A stretch of DNA of 34,615 nt from Gemmatimonadota bacterium (GTDB lineage Bacteria; Latescibacterota; UBA2968; UBA8231). This document shows positions 23,452 through 32,657 of this stretch, piece after piece (position 1 is the stretch's first letter; each line of letters begins with the position of its first letter). Location: assembly GCA_018672475.1 (NCBI GenBank), contig JABHFS010000060.1, positions 1 to 34,615 on the forward strand, written 5' to 3'. The position numbers and the translations under genes are program-made. The notes under the pieces were generated by a model. It was not told the DNA's origin and made no database searches. It saw only the letters and a program-made list of their open reading frames with translations.

Positions 23452-25373
23452 TTGAAATTAAAGCGACCGTACCGCTGACTGAAGCGCCGGCTTGGGCCGT
23501 CTTAGAACGCCAACTAATCAAGGTGATGGAGGAAGCCGTACAGCCCTTTTTGGACAAATACACCCACCCGGATGGTCGGCTGATCTGGAAAATCGGAGAT
23601 CGCAATAGCCGCGATGGGGCGGATGATTTCTATGAGAGCTTTGGCAATTGGCCGCTGCTCTATTTGCTCGGCGGCGGCGATCACTTGCTCGCATTGGGGC
23701 AGCGGCAGTGGGACGCGACGACGCTCTTGGTGGAAGAATATGGCCACGTCCACAAAGAATACGAGATCGGCTACGACCAATTCCACCAATCCGAGAGCTA
23801 TATCTACTTCTATTTGCTGTGCATGGCCGACCCGACAAACGAGAAGAATCGCGAGCGCGCGCGCCGCTTTGCCGGTTTTTACCTCAACGAAGACCCAGAA
23901 GCACCGAACTACGATCCCGAGCACAAAATCATCAAATGCGCGCACAATGGCAGCAAGGGACCGCGTTGGCTCTACCAGGAGGATAGTGAGCCGGCTTATG
24001 GCTATGGTGCGGGTATGGCCCGCTATGGCTTGCCCTATGAAGATCTCGAAGGCATCGACAGTGTCGAGGACCTGAAGGACCCGGAAAAAGCGCGTCAGAT
24101 GGGGCAGGCGATGAAAGAGCGCATGGACAAGGGCGATTGCGCTACCAATCTGCATGTCACGCCATTAATTGCAAACGCACTCTATCTGACCGGCGATGAG
24201 AAATACCGCGCCTGGCTGATCGAATATGTCGATGCTTGGATTGAAAGGGCCCAGGACAACGATGGCCTATTGCCGGACAATGTTGGGCTGTCGGGTGAAG
24301 TCGGGGAATATACGGGCGGGCGCTGGTATGGCAGCATGTATGGCTGGACTTGGCCGCACGGTTTTTACAATATCGCGATGGCGGCTATTTTGGCCGGAAC
24401 CCACTGTTATTTGATCACCCGCGACCGCAAATACCTGCAAATGCCCCGGACCCAGATCGAAAAGGTGATGGAGCAGGGCAAAATGGCCGATTTAGAGCAG
24501 GAGGCGATGAGTCTGCGCGAGCATTGGATCGGCCAGATGGCGGCGCTGGGCGACGATAAAGTCAGTTATGTGGTGCCCTATTGTTATGGCGCGAACGGCT
24601 GGTCCGATTTTCAGCCTTTAGCTCCGATGTATCCGGCGGCGCTGTGGAATATTAGCGGCGAGGAGACGGATTGGCAGGTGCTTGAAGAAATTCGCGATAA
24701 AGAGACCTACGATTGGCGCAAAGTCATCCCCTTCCACAACAAGGAAGACGCCTATCACGAGCAACCTTGGATTTGTTACCTCAGGGGCGAAAACCCGGAC
24801 TATCCGGTCAAAATCCTGCAAGCCGCGCTGGCGCTGGTCTATCGGCGGATGGAATTAGTGCGTCAAGACGAAACGGACCCTTGTGACAACCATATCCACT
24901 GGTGGCAGGAACTCAACCCGGTGACCACCGAAGCCTTAATACAAATGACGCTCGGTGCGCCGCAGATGCTTTATAATGGTGGTATGCTAATCGCACCGTT
25001 GCGCTACTTTGATGCGGAGCGCAAACGTCCGGGTTTGCCGGAAGATATCGGTGCGTTAGTGGAAAAGGTTGAGCAGGAGCGAGTCGTAGTGCATTTGGTA
25101 AATCTGAGTCTTTTGCATGGGCGCAGGCTACTTATTCAGGCGGGCACGCTAGGCGAGCATCGTTTTACTTCAGTCGAATATAGCGTATTGACTAGCGTCT
25201 ATCCCGGCGAAGTCGGTGATTATACTGCTCCGCCGGTAGAGCAGACGACTGAGTGCCAAGAGGTTGCAGCAGGTCAATTTCAGGTCGAGTTGCCGCCGGG
25301 GACTGAGATTCGGTTGAAAATTGGCTTAGCGCGCCATGTCAACGAACCCAATTATAGTTTTCCCGAGATGTAA
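23448..25373 (+). CDS. Large uncharacterised protein, probable six-hairpin (alpha/alpha) toroid
   Basis: This 641-residue protein has repeated amphipathic helices and aromatic-rich loops such as YESFGNWPLLYLLGGGDHLL and YGWTWPHGFYNIAMAAIL, plus YIEAWI-like YVDAWIERAQDNDGLLPDNV. The pattern fits a six-hairpin glycosidase or lyase fold. A C-terminal beta-rich segment (about 540-630) follows. No signal peptide is seen. I do not recognise a defined enzyme family. It is coupled to the membrane protein upstream by an ATGA overlap and followed by an aldo/keto reductase after 15 bases. A carbohydrate-processing role is inferred from fold and neighbours only. Confidence 0.75.
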   Translation: MIEIKATVPLTEAPAWAVLERQLIKVMEEAVQPFLDKYTHPDGRLIWKIGDRNSRDGADDFYESFGNWPLLYLLGGGDHLLALGQRQWDATTLLVEEYGHVHKEYEIGYDQFHQSESYIYFYLLCMADPTNEKNRERARRFAGFYLNEDPEAPNYDPEHKIIKCAHNGSKGPRWLYQEDSEPAYGYGAGMARYGLPYEDLEGIDSVEDLKDPEKARQMGQAMKERMDKGDCATNLHVTPLIANALYLTGDEKYRAWLIEYVDAWIERAQDNDGLLPDNVGLSGEVGEYTGGRWYGSMYGWTWPHGFYNIAMAAILAGTHCYLITRDRKYLQMPRTQIEKVMEQGKMADLEQEAMSLREHWIGQMAALGDDKVSYVVPYCYGANGWSDFQPLAPMYPAALWNISGEETDWQVLEEIRDKETYDWRKVIPFHNKEDAYHEQPWICYLRGENPDYPVKILQAALALVYRRMELVRQDETDPCDNHIHWWQELNPVTTEALIQMTLGAPQMLYNGGMLIAPLRYFDAERKRPGLPEDIGALVEKVEQERVVVHLVNLSLLHGRRLLIQAGTLGEHRFTSVEYSVLTSVYPGEVGDYTAPPVEQTTECQEVAAGQFQVELPPGTEIRLKIGLARHVNEPNYSFPEM

Positions 25374-25388
25374 ATAGGAGATAAAACA

Positions 25389-26357
25389 ATGGATTATGTT
25401 CGATTGGGCCGAGCTGGGGTCAAGGTTTCCCGGCTTTGTCTTGGCACCGCCTTCCGCGGCTATTGGAATGGTCATACCGAAGAGGCGACGGCGATTCGCA
25501 CTGTCGAGACGGCGATAGACCTCGGCTGCAATTTTATTGATTGTGCCAATTATTACTATCAGGGCCGGTGCGAGGATTTGCTGGGCAAGGCGATAAAAGG
25601 TAAGCGCGAGGACTTGGTGGTTACCACCAAGGTCTGGAGCCGAATCGGCGAGGGGCCGAACGATCAAGGTTTATCGCGCTTTGCGATTATGCGCGAGGTC
25701 GAACGCTCGCTCAACAGGCTACAGACTGACTACATAGACATTTATTTGCTGCACAATTGGGATCCGAATACCGAGCTCGACGAAACCCTCAAGGCCTTTG
25801 ACGACTTGGTGCGGCAGGGTAAAGTGCGGTATGTCGGTGCCTGTAATTTTACGGCGGCGCAGACGGTCGAGGCCTTGTGGACGGCGGATCGCGGAGGATT
25901 GGATCCATTTTTCGTATTACAAAATCAGTATAACATATTGCAGCGCTGGGATATAGAGCCAGAAATTTTGCCCATTTGCCGGCAGTATGGTATGGGTATG
26001 ATGACCTATAGCCCCTTGGCCGTGGGCTTGCTTACAGGACGCTTTAGAAGAGGGCAGACGCCGCCGGTCGATAGCGCTTGGACGGCGGGAGATCGCTTTG
26101 ACGCGGCACTCGACGAGAAGACCGATCAAATCATTCAACAGCTTGTCGATATCGGCGAAGCGCAAAACAAGACCCCGGCACAAGTGGCCATCGCCTGGAT
26201 TTTGGCCAACGACGATGTGACCGCACCGATTATCGGCCCCGATCGCCCTGAGCATGTCGAGGAGGTTTTTGGTGCCCTAGAGGTGGAATTTAGTGCCGAG
26301 CAACTCCAGGCTTTGGATGAGCTTTCGCAATGGCAGCCGCTAACGCGCACCCATTGA
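25389..26357 (+). CDS. Aldo/keto reductase
   Basis: This 322-residue NADPH-type oxidoreductase has a TIM-barrel sequence with the full catalytic tetrad: D51 and Y56 in FIDCANYYYQG, K81 in VVTTKVW, and H122 in IYLLHNWD. YVGACNF and the C-terminal APIIGPDRPEHVEE loop are typical. It would interconvert a sugar or aldehyde carbonyl and alcohol. AGGAGA lies before ATG 25389. It ends the run of genes that starts with the SDR; two different redox enzymes in one cluster could act sequentially on one carbohydrate. The substrate is unknown. Confidence 0.94.
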   Translation: MDYVRLGRAGVKVSRLCLGTAFRGYWNGHTEEATAIRTVETAIDLGCNFIDCANYYYQGRCEDLLGKAIKGKREDLVVTTKVWSRIGEGPNDQGLSRFAIMREVERSLNRLQTDYIDIYLLHNWDPNTELDETLKAFDDLVRQGKVRYVGACNFTAAQTVEALWTADRGGLDPFFVLQNQYNILQRWDIEPEILPICRQYGMGMMTYSPLAVGLLTGRFRRGQTPPVDSAWTAGDRFDAALDEKTDQIIQQLVDIGEAQNKTPAQVAIAWILANDDVTAPIIGPDRPEHVEEVFGALEVEFSAEQLQALDELSQWQPLTRTH

Positions 26358-26366
26358 GGAGATTGC

Positions 26367-26682
26367 ATGAGCTGGATTATTGCATGGGGCGCGTTTAGTC
26401 TATCGGTTTTTGCCGTCGCACGAGTTGCGCACGGCGATTGCGGTCGCGGCGGTCTATGGGATCCTGAAATTTGTCTTTTATTGGGTCCTGGTTTTTGTAT
26501 CGCTACCCTTCATTTTCGTTACTCTGGGGCTATTCCTGATCGTCATCAATGCGTTTCTGCTCTTTGTAACCGACAAGCTCATCGAGGATTTTGAGATCGA
26601 TGGCTGTCTTACGACCATTATCGTCTCCGTAGTCATCTCGCTTTGTGATATGGTCTTTCGCTGGATATTTATGGGTATATAA
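26367..26682 (+). pseudogene. Small phage-holin-4-like (PF04020-type) membrane protein, frame-disrupted
   Basis: GAGGAG and ATG 26367 open a frame reading SWIIAWGAFSLSVFAV, the usual start of this four-helix membrane family. The rest of the family pattern lies in the +1 frame: ELRTAIAVAAVYGILKFV, LPFIFVTLGLFLIVINAFLL and DFEIDGCLTTIIVSVV, ending at TAA 26680-26682. The switch falls near a T5 run at 26407-26411, where losing one T would restore one frame. Either the gene is decayed, the assembly has an indel, or an in-frame TTG at 26380 starts a shorter protein. The role of this widespread family is unclear. Confidence 0.65.
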
Positions 26683-26683
26683 A

Positions 26684-27928
26684 ATGTTGTTAGCCAATGA
26701 GTTCAGGGTGTTATATGAGTCACCCGATCCAGCGACGGTCTTCGCCTATAGCCCGGGAATTTGTCGCCTGGCATCGGGGCGACTGGTGGCGACGATGGAT
26801 CAGGGCGGACCTGGCGTTAAAGACTTGTCGGGGCCAAAGGGGTTGCGTGGCGAGGGCAAGCACGCCTGGCAGGGGCGGGTATGGACCTCTGACGATGGCG
26901 GCGAAACATGGACGGTGCGCGGTCTATTTCCCTTTATGCACGCTCGCCCCTTTGCCGCAGGAGATGCGCTCTATATCCTCGGGCACGATGCTGACCTTTG
27001 CATTATTCGCTCGGATGACGAGGGCGAGACCTGGTCGGAGCCATATTTTCTAACGCAGGGAGAGCACTGGCATCAATCGGCGTGCAATGTGCATTATGCC
27101 GGCGGCCGGGTCTATTTGGTGATGGAGAAACGCATCTCCTTTAATCATCCAGGCTGGCCGGTGTCGGAATTGGCTCCTGTATTGATGGCTGGTGTTGTAA
27201 TGGATGACCTAACCCAAAGGGAGAGTTGGGTTTTTGCGAGCGAATTGAGTTTTGGTGACATTCGCCAAGTGCCTGGATTAATCCCAGTGCCCTTCTGGGA
27301 TAATGGGGCGATAGATCGGGCGGGCAAACGCGTAATGCACCCGCCGGGCTGGCTGGAGACGAATGTCGTGCAATTTACCGATCCCGAGCATATTTGGCAC
27401 GACTCGCAGGGCAAGACCTTTCATCTGTGGATGCGGGCACATACCGGCGGCACCCATCTGGCCTGCATCGCCAAAGTAGTTGAAGCGGCCGATGGTTCGT
27501 TCGAAACGCAATTGCAGCGGGCGCCATCTGGCACCGAGATGCTCTACGTGCCCTGTCCAGGAGGGCAGATGCGTTTCCATATCCTGCAAGATCCGGTTAG
27601 CGGTCTGTTTTGGCTGCTTTCGAGCGTGGCGACCGATAGCATGGTGCATCCTGACCGGATGGGGGCCGATCGCTACAATCTGCCGAATAACGAGCGCCAT
27701 ATACTGGCCTTGCATTTTTCTAAAAATTGCATCGATTGGTGTTTTGCAGGTGTCGTTACCCGTGGCGAGACGCCACAGCAGGCGCGTCACTACGCCAGTA
27801 TGGTGATTGACGGGGATGACATGCATGTGTTGGCGCGATCGGGGGATCATCGAGCGAAGTCGGCACACGATGGCAACTTGATTACGTTGCACACGGTGAG
27901 ATCCTTCCGCGATTTAGTGTATATTTAG
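26684..27928 (+). CDS. Asp-box (BNR) beta-propeller protein, sialidase-like
   Basis: This 414-residue protein carries two clear Asp boxes, SDDGGETW (from residue 69) and SDDEGETW (from 110), marking the beta-propeller fold of sialidases and related exo-glycosidases. No signal peptide is visible. The catalytic Arg triad and Tyr/Glu pair of true sialidases cannot be confirmed from sequence, so it may act on another glycan or just bind. ATG 26684, one base after the upstream stop, removes a 13-codon extension lying in the membrane-protein gene. It fits the surrounding carbohydrate-use region. Confidence 0.78.
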   Translation: MLLANEFRVLYESPDPATVFAYSPGICRLASGRLVATMDQGGPGVKDLSGPKGLRGEGKHAWQGRVWTSDDGGETWTVRGLFPFMHARPFAAGDALYILGHDADLCIIRSDDEGETWSEPYFLTQGEHWHQSACNVHYAGGRVYLVMEKRISFNHPGWPVSELAPVLMAGVVMDDLTQRESWVFASELSFGDIRQVPGLIPVPFWDNGAIDRAGKRVMHPPGWLETNVVQFTDPEHIWHDSQGKTFHLWMRAHTGGTHLACIAKVVEAADGSFETQLQRAPSGTEMLYVPCPGGQMRFHILQDPVSGLFWLLSSVATDSMVHPDRMGADRYNLPNNERHILALHFSKNCIDWCFAGVVTRGETPQQARHYASMVIDGDDMHVLARSGDHRAKSAHDGNLITLHTVRSFRDLVYI

Positions 27929-27968
27929 CTTTTTAAATTCCTTCTAATTTACTCTGTAAGAATAGAAT

Positions 27969-29705
27969 ATGATGCTCAATGGGCCTGTGCTGCTCGAGTC
28001 TTATGCTCCAGGTGGCCAGGGACGCTCTTTTACTTTTGATCAGCCGGTCGATGAAGTCGTTGCCCTAGAAGTCGGTGATGTGCGTTCGGCACTTATCGCG
28101 GTAGAGCAGGCGGTAGACAAGGGTTTGCATGCAGCGGGTTTTCTCTGTTATGAAGCGGCGGCCGGGCTGGATAAGGCGTATTGCACGCGAGAAGCCGGTG
28201 CATTGCCCTTGCTGTATTTTGCTTTGTTTGCCGAACGGGAGGAAGTGGTTGTCGGTGGGGAAGTGGGTGATTATAGCCTCGGCGAATGGCAGGCGTCGGT
28301 CTCGCAAGAGCAATATCGAGCCGATATTGAACGGGTTCGCGCCTATATCGCTGCAGGAGACACCTATCAGGTCAACTACACTCTGCGGTTGCGCAGCGAC
28401 TTTGCAGGCGATGCACGGGCCTTATATCGCGCTATGGGGCAATTGCAGCAGTGTGGCTATAGCGCCTTTTTTGATTTAGGAGAGCATATATTGCTCTCGG
28501 CCTCACCCGAATTGTTTTTTCAGCTCGACGGTCGTCAATGCACTGCGCGGCCGATGAAGGGGACCCGGCCGCGCGGGTGCTGGTCGGCCGAAGACCGACA
28601 ACTGGCGGAGGAGTTGCGGAATTCGGCTAAAGATCGCGCAGAGAATGTGATGGTTACTGATCTGTTGCGAAATGACTTAGGGCGTATTTCTGATGTGGGT
28701 AGCGTGCAGGTCTCGGCCCTGTGGGAGACTGAGCGATATCCCACGCTATGGCAATTGACCTCGACGGTAGCCAGTCGACTGAAAGAGGGCGTTGGTTTGG
28801 CTGATGTCTTTGCAGCGCTTTTTCCCTGCGGCTCGATTACTGGGGCACCGAAGATCCGCACAATGCAGATTATCGCCGAGTTGGAGCGCGATCCACGTGG
28901 GATTTATACCGGTTGCATGGGCTATTGGTCACCGGGAGAGGATGCTTGTTTTAATGTGGCGATTCGCACGGCCCACTTGGATACCAAGAAAGGGCTGCTT
29001 GAATACGGGGTCGGTAGCGGTGTAACGTGGGCTTCTTCAGCGACGGCCGAGTATGCCGAGTGTCTGGTCAAAGCGCAGGTTATGCACGTACGCCGTCCGG
29101 TTTTTCACTTGCTGGAGACCATGCTTTGCGAGGAGGGGCAGTATTTCCTGCTCGATCGACATATGCAACGCTTGGCGGATTCTGCGGCCTTTTGGGGGTT
29201 TCCTTGTGATATTGACCATGTCGAACAGCTTTTAGTCAAGGAGTCTAATTGTTTGGGGGAGAATGACTTTAGAGTACGAGTATTACTGGATGATTCGGGC
29301 GCAGTAAAATTTGAGCATCATCCCTTAACGCCACACAAAAGATTAAAAGTCACGCTAGCTACTGAAAAAGTGGACAGCGCCGATCCGTTTCTCTACCATA
29401 AGACGACGCATCGAGCCGTTTACGAGCAACATCTGGCGGCCAGGGCAGATTGCGACGATGTGGTGTTGCACAATGAACGCGGCGAGTTGACGGAGTGTTG
29501 TATTGGAAATTTGGTGCTCGAAATGGATGGAGAGCGTTATACGCCGCCGATCGAGTCAGGGCTTTTGGCGGGCACGTTTAGGGCGGAATTGTTAGCGCGG
29601 GGTGAAATTCGGGAGCGGGTGATCAAGCGGGACGAATTGGCTCGCGCGGATGCCCACTACCTCATCAATTCAGTGCGGCGTTGGGTTGCACTGGATCTTA
29701 TTTGA
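27969..29705 (+). CDS. pabB: Aminodeoxychorismate synthase component I fused to aminodeoxychorismate lyase (PabB-PabC)
   Basis: This 578-residue fusion carries out two steps of 4-aminobenzoate synthesis for folate. The N-terminal chorismate-binding part (about 1-370) has DTYQVNYTLRL, PMKGTRPRG (about 195-203) and GSITGAPKIRTMQ (about 288). The C-terminal class-IV PLP part (from about 379, LLETMLCEEG) has the lysine in HKTTHRAVYE (about 477) and GELTECCIGNLVLE. Such fusions are common in bacteria. The glutamine amidotransferase partner PabA is not in the window, so ammonia must come from elsewhere. ATG 27969 or 27972 could start; no strong ribosome-binding site. A DegT aminotransferase gene follows 11 bases after its stop, with no obvious functional link. 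Confidence 0.94.
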   Translation: MMLNGPVLLESYAPGGQGRSFTFDQPVDEVVALEVGDVRSALIAVEQAVDKGLHAAGFLCYEAAAGLDKAYCTREAGALPLLYFALFAEREEVVVGGEVGDYSLGEWQASVSQEQYRADIERVRAYIAAGDTYQVNYTLRLRSDFAGDARALYRAMGQLQQCGYSAFFDLGEHILLSASPELFFQLDGRQCTARPMKGTRPRGCWSAEDRQLAEELRNSAKDRAENVMVTDLLRNDLGRISDVGSVQVSALWETERYPTLWQLTSTVASRLKEGVGLADVFAALFPCGSITGAPKIRTMQIIAELERDPRGIYTGCMGYWSPGEDACFNVAIRTAHLDTKKGLLEYGVGSGVTWASSATAEYAECLVKAQVMHVRRPVFHLLETMLCEEGQYFLLDRHMQRLADSAAFWGFPCDIDHVEQLLVKESNCLGENDFRVRVLLDDSGAVKFEHHPLTPHKRLKVTLATEKVDSADPFLYHKTTHRAVYEQHLAARADCDDVVLHNERGELTECCIGNLVLEMDGERYTPPIESGLLAGTFRAELLARGEIRERVIKRDELARADAHYLINSVRRWVALDLI

Positions 29706-29716
29706 AGGAACGGCTC

Positions 29717-30901
29717 ATGTATCGGATTGGCGAAGCAGAAGTAAAGCGCATTCAAAAGCTATTCGACAGCGGTAAGATCTTCCGTTATGGCTCAGGTGAG
29801 GAATGCGAAATGTTTGAAAAGAATTGGGGGCGCTATGTAGGGGCCGACTATTGTCGTATGGCTCGTTCGGGGACTTCGGCGCTGTATACCGCTTTGGTGG
29901 GGCTGGGGGTTGGTCCAGGGGATCAAGTGATTGTACCGGCCTACACCTATATGGCGACAGCTCTTGCTGTATTGGCGGCTGGGGCTATTCCAGTAATCGC
30001 TGACATTGATAAGTCTTTAACCTTGTGCCCCAAGGATTTAGAACAGAAAATAACAAAACATACTCGGGCTATTATACCGGTTCATATGGTTGGGGTGCCT
30101 TGCCATATGAAGAAAATCATGAAAATTGCCAATAAATACAATCTCTTGGTCCTCGAAGATGCTTGCCAGGCGGTGGGGGGAGGCTATGAGGGGGAGATGT
30201 TGGGGGGGATCGGCCACGCCGGGGCCTTTAGTTTCAACTTCTATAAAAATATGACCTGCGGCGAGGGGGGGGCTTTTGTCACGCATTCGAAAGCGGCTTT
30301 TGAGCGCGGGTCTGTAGCGGTGGACTGTTGCTCTTTTTATTGGAATCCCGAGGAGGGCGAAGGGCGTGAGGAGCGCGAAGAATTGCAATTTGCCGGCAAT
30401 AACTTTAGAGCTTCAGAGGTTGAAGGTGCGATTCTCAATGTGCAGTTGAAGCGAATTAAGGGCATGTTGCAGAAGATGCGCGAACATAAGCAAGAGCTAT
30501 TGCAAGTCGGGCTTGATGCAGGTTTAAAATCTATAAAAAACAATAGCTTGAAATATGAATGCGGCACGCATCTAGGTTTTATATTCAAAAAGGAGAAACA
30601 AGCTAGGGCCTTCCGCGATAAATTGGGGGCTCAGGCGGTGAGTTCCTTCTTGCCAATGGATACCGGCCGACATGTCTATACTCGTTGGGAGCCTATAATG
30701 CGTTATCAGGGTGCCCACCATCCGGCCTTGGATCCCTTCAAACTGCCGGCCAATCGCAAGGCGCTGGTCAAATATTCTCCAGATATGTGTCAGGATTCGC
30801 TCAATATATTGTCGCGTGCGGTATTGGTACCGATGCATGCAAATAATACTAAGTCTAGGGTGCGACGGATCGCAGCGGCAATTCGCACGGCGGCTGAGTA
30901 A
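29717..30901 (+). CDS. DegT/DnrJ/EryC1/StrS family aminotransferase
   Basis: This fourth DegT-type enzyme of the window has 394 residues. It shows ARSGTSALYTALVGLGVG, LEDACQAVGGG and the PLP lysine K177 in FNFYKNMTCGEGGAFV, so the active site looks intact. ATG 29717 is chosen because GAAGGAA lies just upstream; a frame extension to 29681 would overlap the PabB-PabC gene. Its FNFYKNMTCGEGG context differs from the other three, so it is not a recent copy of them. It would aminate a keto sugar or a catabolic keto intermediate. About 230 bases without a recognised gene follow. Confidence 0.92.
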   Translation: MYRIGEAEVKRIQKLFDSGKIFRYGSGEECEMFEKNWGRYVGADYCRMARSGTSALYTALVGLGVGPGDQVIVPAYTYMATALAVLAAGAIPVIADIDKSLTLCPKDLEQKITKHTRAIIPVHMVGVPCHMKKIMKIANKYNLLVLEDACQAVGGGYEGEMLGGIGHAGAFSFNFYKNMTCGEGGAFVTHSKAAFERGSVAVDCCSFYWNPEEGEGREEREELQFAGNNFRASEVEGAILNVQLKRIKGMLQKMREHKQELLQVGLDAGLKSIKNNSLKYECGTHLGFIFKKEKQARAFRDKLGAQAVSSFLPMDTGRHVYTRWEPIMRYQGAHHPALDPFKLPANRKALVKYSPDMCQDSLNILSRAVLVPMHANNTKSRVRRIAAAIRTAAE

Positions 30902-31134
30902 TTGTGCCGTTCTCGATCGCGGCAATGCCCAGTTTATACTTACGGCGAGCGAAGTTTTCGTAGCGCGCTGTAGATGCACTTTGTGAACAGGTCTGCTCCC
31001 GTATTGCAGTTCGTTATGAGCCGACGGAGCAGTCCTATGGACAAAGGGGCTTCGCCGTTGATGCCCGATGGTATATACTCGTTTTCGGCCAGGCGCTCGC
31101 ATAGATAGAGGGCGCTTGGAGGCTGCGCTAAGCC

Positions 31135-32082
31135 CTACCGGTAGACGGCCTGGATCATCGCGCGGATAAAACCTGTGGCAAAGGCGTGGCCTTGCCGTTG
31201 TTCCTGGTCGCCGGGGATTTGTGGTGTATGATCCATCATAAAAGGCCCTTCAAAGCCTATTTCTTTATAGGCCTGCATCGCCTTGAACATGTCGACATCG
31301 CCCTCGTCGACAAAAACTTCCCTAAAATCCTTTGGTCTTCCCTGCACATTGCGAAAATGCACATAGCAGATCTTGTCCTGCCGGCCCATGCGACGGATTG
31401 CTTCGTAGACATCGACGCCCATTTCCGTGACGCAGCCCTGGCAAAATAGCATCGCGCTGTTTGGGCTGGGGTTGAGGGCGAAGATGCGCTCGTATTGATC
31501 GAGGGTTGAGACGATGCGGGCAGCCCCGCCCATTGCTTCGGGCAGGGGCGGGTCGTCCGGGTGCAGGGCCAGGGTCACGCCGGCCTCGGCGGCGACCGGC
31601 ACGATGCGCTGGTGGAAATAGTCGATGTTGGCGAGTAGCGATGCTTCGTCAATGTATTTGTCGGGATGGTCGTGACCCTCTTTTTCGTATTCCTCGTAGA
31701 CAAAGGTGCTGTACTTGGCTTCGCCACGCCCGGTCGCCGAGGGGGTACGGAAATTCCCGATGGGTTTGAAGTTGTAACCCAGGGTCGGCACGCCGACGTT
31801 GCCCATCGCGCGCAGCCAATTGCACCACAACTCTATTTGAGTATCGCGGCCAGCTTGCGCAAGCGTGATCTCGTCGGGGCCACCCATCGCGGCATTGTAG
31901 AGGCGCAGTCCGTGTTTTTCTGCCATTTTACGGACCCTTTGCAGGTATTCGACCATTTCGGGATAGTTGCGGAGGTTTGCAGGCAGGGGGTAGATCGTGA
32001 GGTAGTCGACGCCGATCGCTTTGTAGTAGCGCAGGTTATCGTCGGTGAGGCGGTTGTGGGGGAGTTGGTCTTGGATATACAT
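31135..32082 (-). CDS. uxuA: Mannonate dehydratase (UxuA-like)
   Basis: UxuA-type enzymes dehydrate D-mannonate to 2-keto-3-deoxygluconate with a divalent metal in a TIM barrel. Family motifs are clear: LALHPDDPPLPEAMGG, MLFCQGCVTEMG, YVHFRNVQG, EVFVDEGDVDM and MMDHTPQIPGD. At 315 residues it is somewhat shorter than typical UxuA. ATG 32082 has AAGGAG on the minus strand (32091-32096) with an eight-base spacer. It is divergent from the SMP-30 gene across a 575-base region. With the unrelated enolase-family dehydratase at 20707, it gives two independent routes to keto-deoxy sugar acids. A close relative acting on another hexonate is possible. Confidence 0.88.
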   Translation of the reverse strand: MYIQDQLPHNRLTDDNLRYYKAIGVDYLTIYPLPANLRNYPEMVEYLQRVRKMAEKHGLRLYNAAMGGPDEITLAQAGRDTQIELWCNWLRAMGNVGVPTLGYNFKPIGNFRTPSATGRGEAKYSTFVYEEYEKEGHDHPDKYIDEASLLANIDYFHQRIVPVAAEAGVTLALHPDDPPLPEAMGGAARIVSTLDQYERIFALNPSPNSAMLFCQGCVTEMGVDVYEAIRRMGRQDKICYVHFRNVQGRPKDFREVFVDEGDVDMFKAMQAYKEIGFEGPFMMDHTPQIPGDQEQRQGHAFATGFIRAMIQAVYR

Positions 32083-32657
32083 GGTGGAGACTCCTTTATG
32101 GGCGTTGAGTGCGTAGACTGGTTCGGGGTGGTCGCCTTGGATTTTTTAGACCCTCGGGCACTTCTCGCCTCGGATCACTGCCCGCCGCCCAGCCCTCTTG
32201 CCCAAACCACCCGAAAAAATGCCTGCGACTACCACCCCGCCCCGGCTTGATGCCTTGGGAGGGCATTGGGGTGTTTTATTTCGCTACTTTGTTATGGGCT
32301 TGCTTGCGGGTCAGAACATCTCTGTAACATTGGTTGCGAACCTACTCCGATTTGAGTGATACCTTGTACAAGATTTTAGAGAGTGTCAACCATATTGAGT
32401 GGGGCAGTGAATTTGGATATCTTATCGGGCTTATAGATCTTAATGGAAACCACTACAATTGCGAGGTCTGATTGAAGGGAGTTCCTAACGGCTTTGCAGG
32501 CCCATAGGATGTGAGGCGAACTCCCGAGGGCGCGTAATCGCAACGCGATGCGTGCATGAGCGTAGAGGCTTTCTTAGGCCAGACTGTTCCCACGCTGCAG
32601 CTTTAAGGGTTTACATACAAGAGCTGCGCGATCAAAAACTGTAAAAAAGGGGTTGTT
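32083..32657. other. Long divergent intergenic region with inverted repeats
   Basis: These 575 bases between the UxuA-like gene (-) and the SMP-30 gene (+) contain no convincing gene. Three symmetric elements stand out. The perfect palindrome CTTGTACAAG lies at 32363-32372, and GGGAGTTC (32477-32484) pairs with GAACTCCC (32518-32525). The hairpin ATCGC-AAC-GCGAT lies at 32537-32549. The last two could form leader RNA structure before the SMP-30 gene; the palindrome could bind a regulator. No sigma70 promoter pair is clear. Confidence 0.5.

Noticed and set aside
25541..25560. Apparent loss of the aldo/keto reductase catalytic Asp (Asn in CAN)
   Set aside because: The catalytic Asp is the one in FID (D51), five residues before Y56; it is intact.
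30902..31134. Possible gene or remnant after the last DegT aminotransferase
   Set aside because: Short frames here show no family pattern strong enough to call, and a resemblance of one stretch to a RecF tail was too weak.
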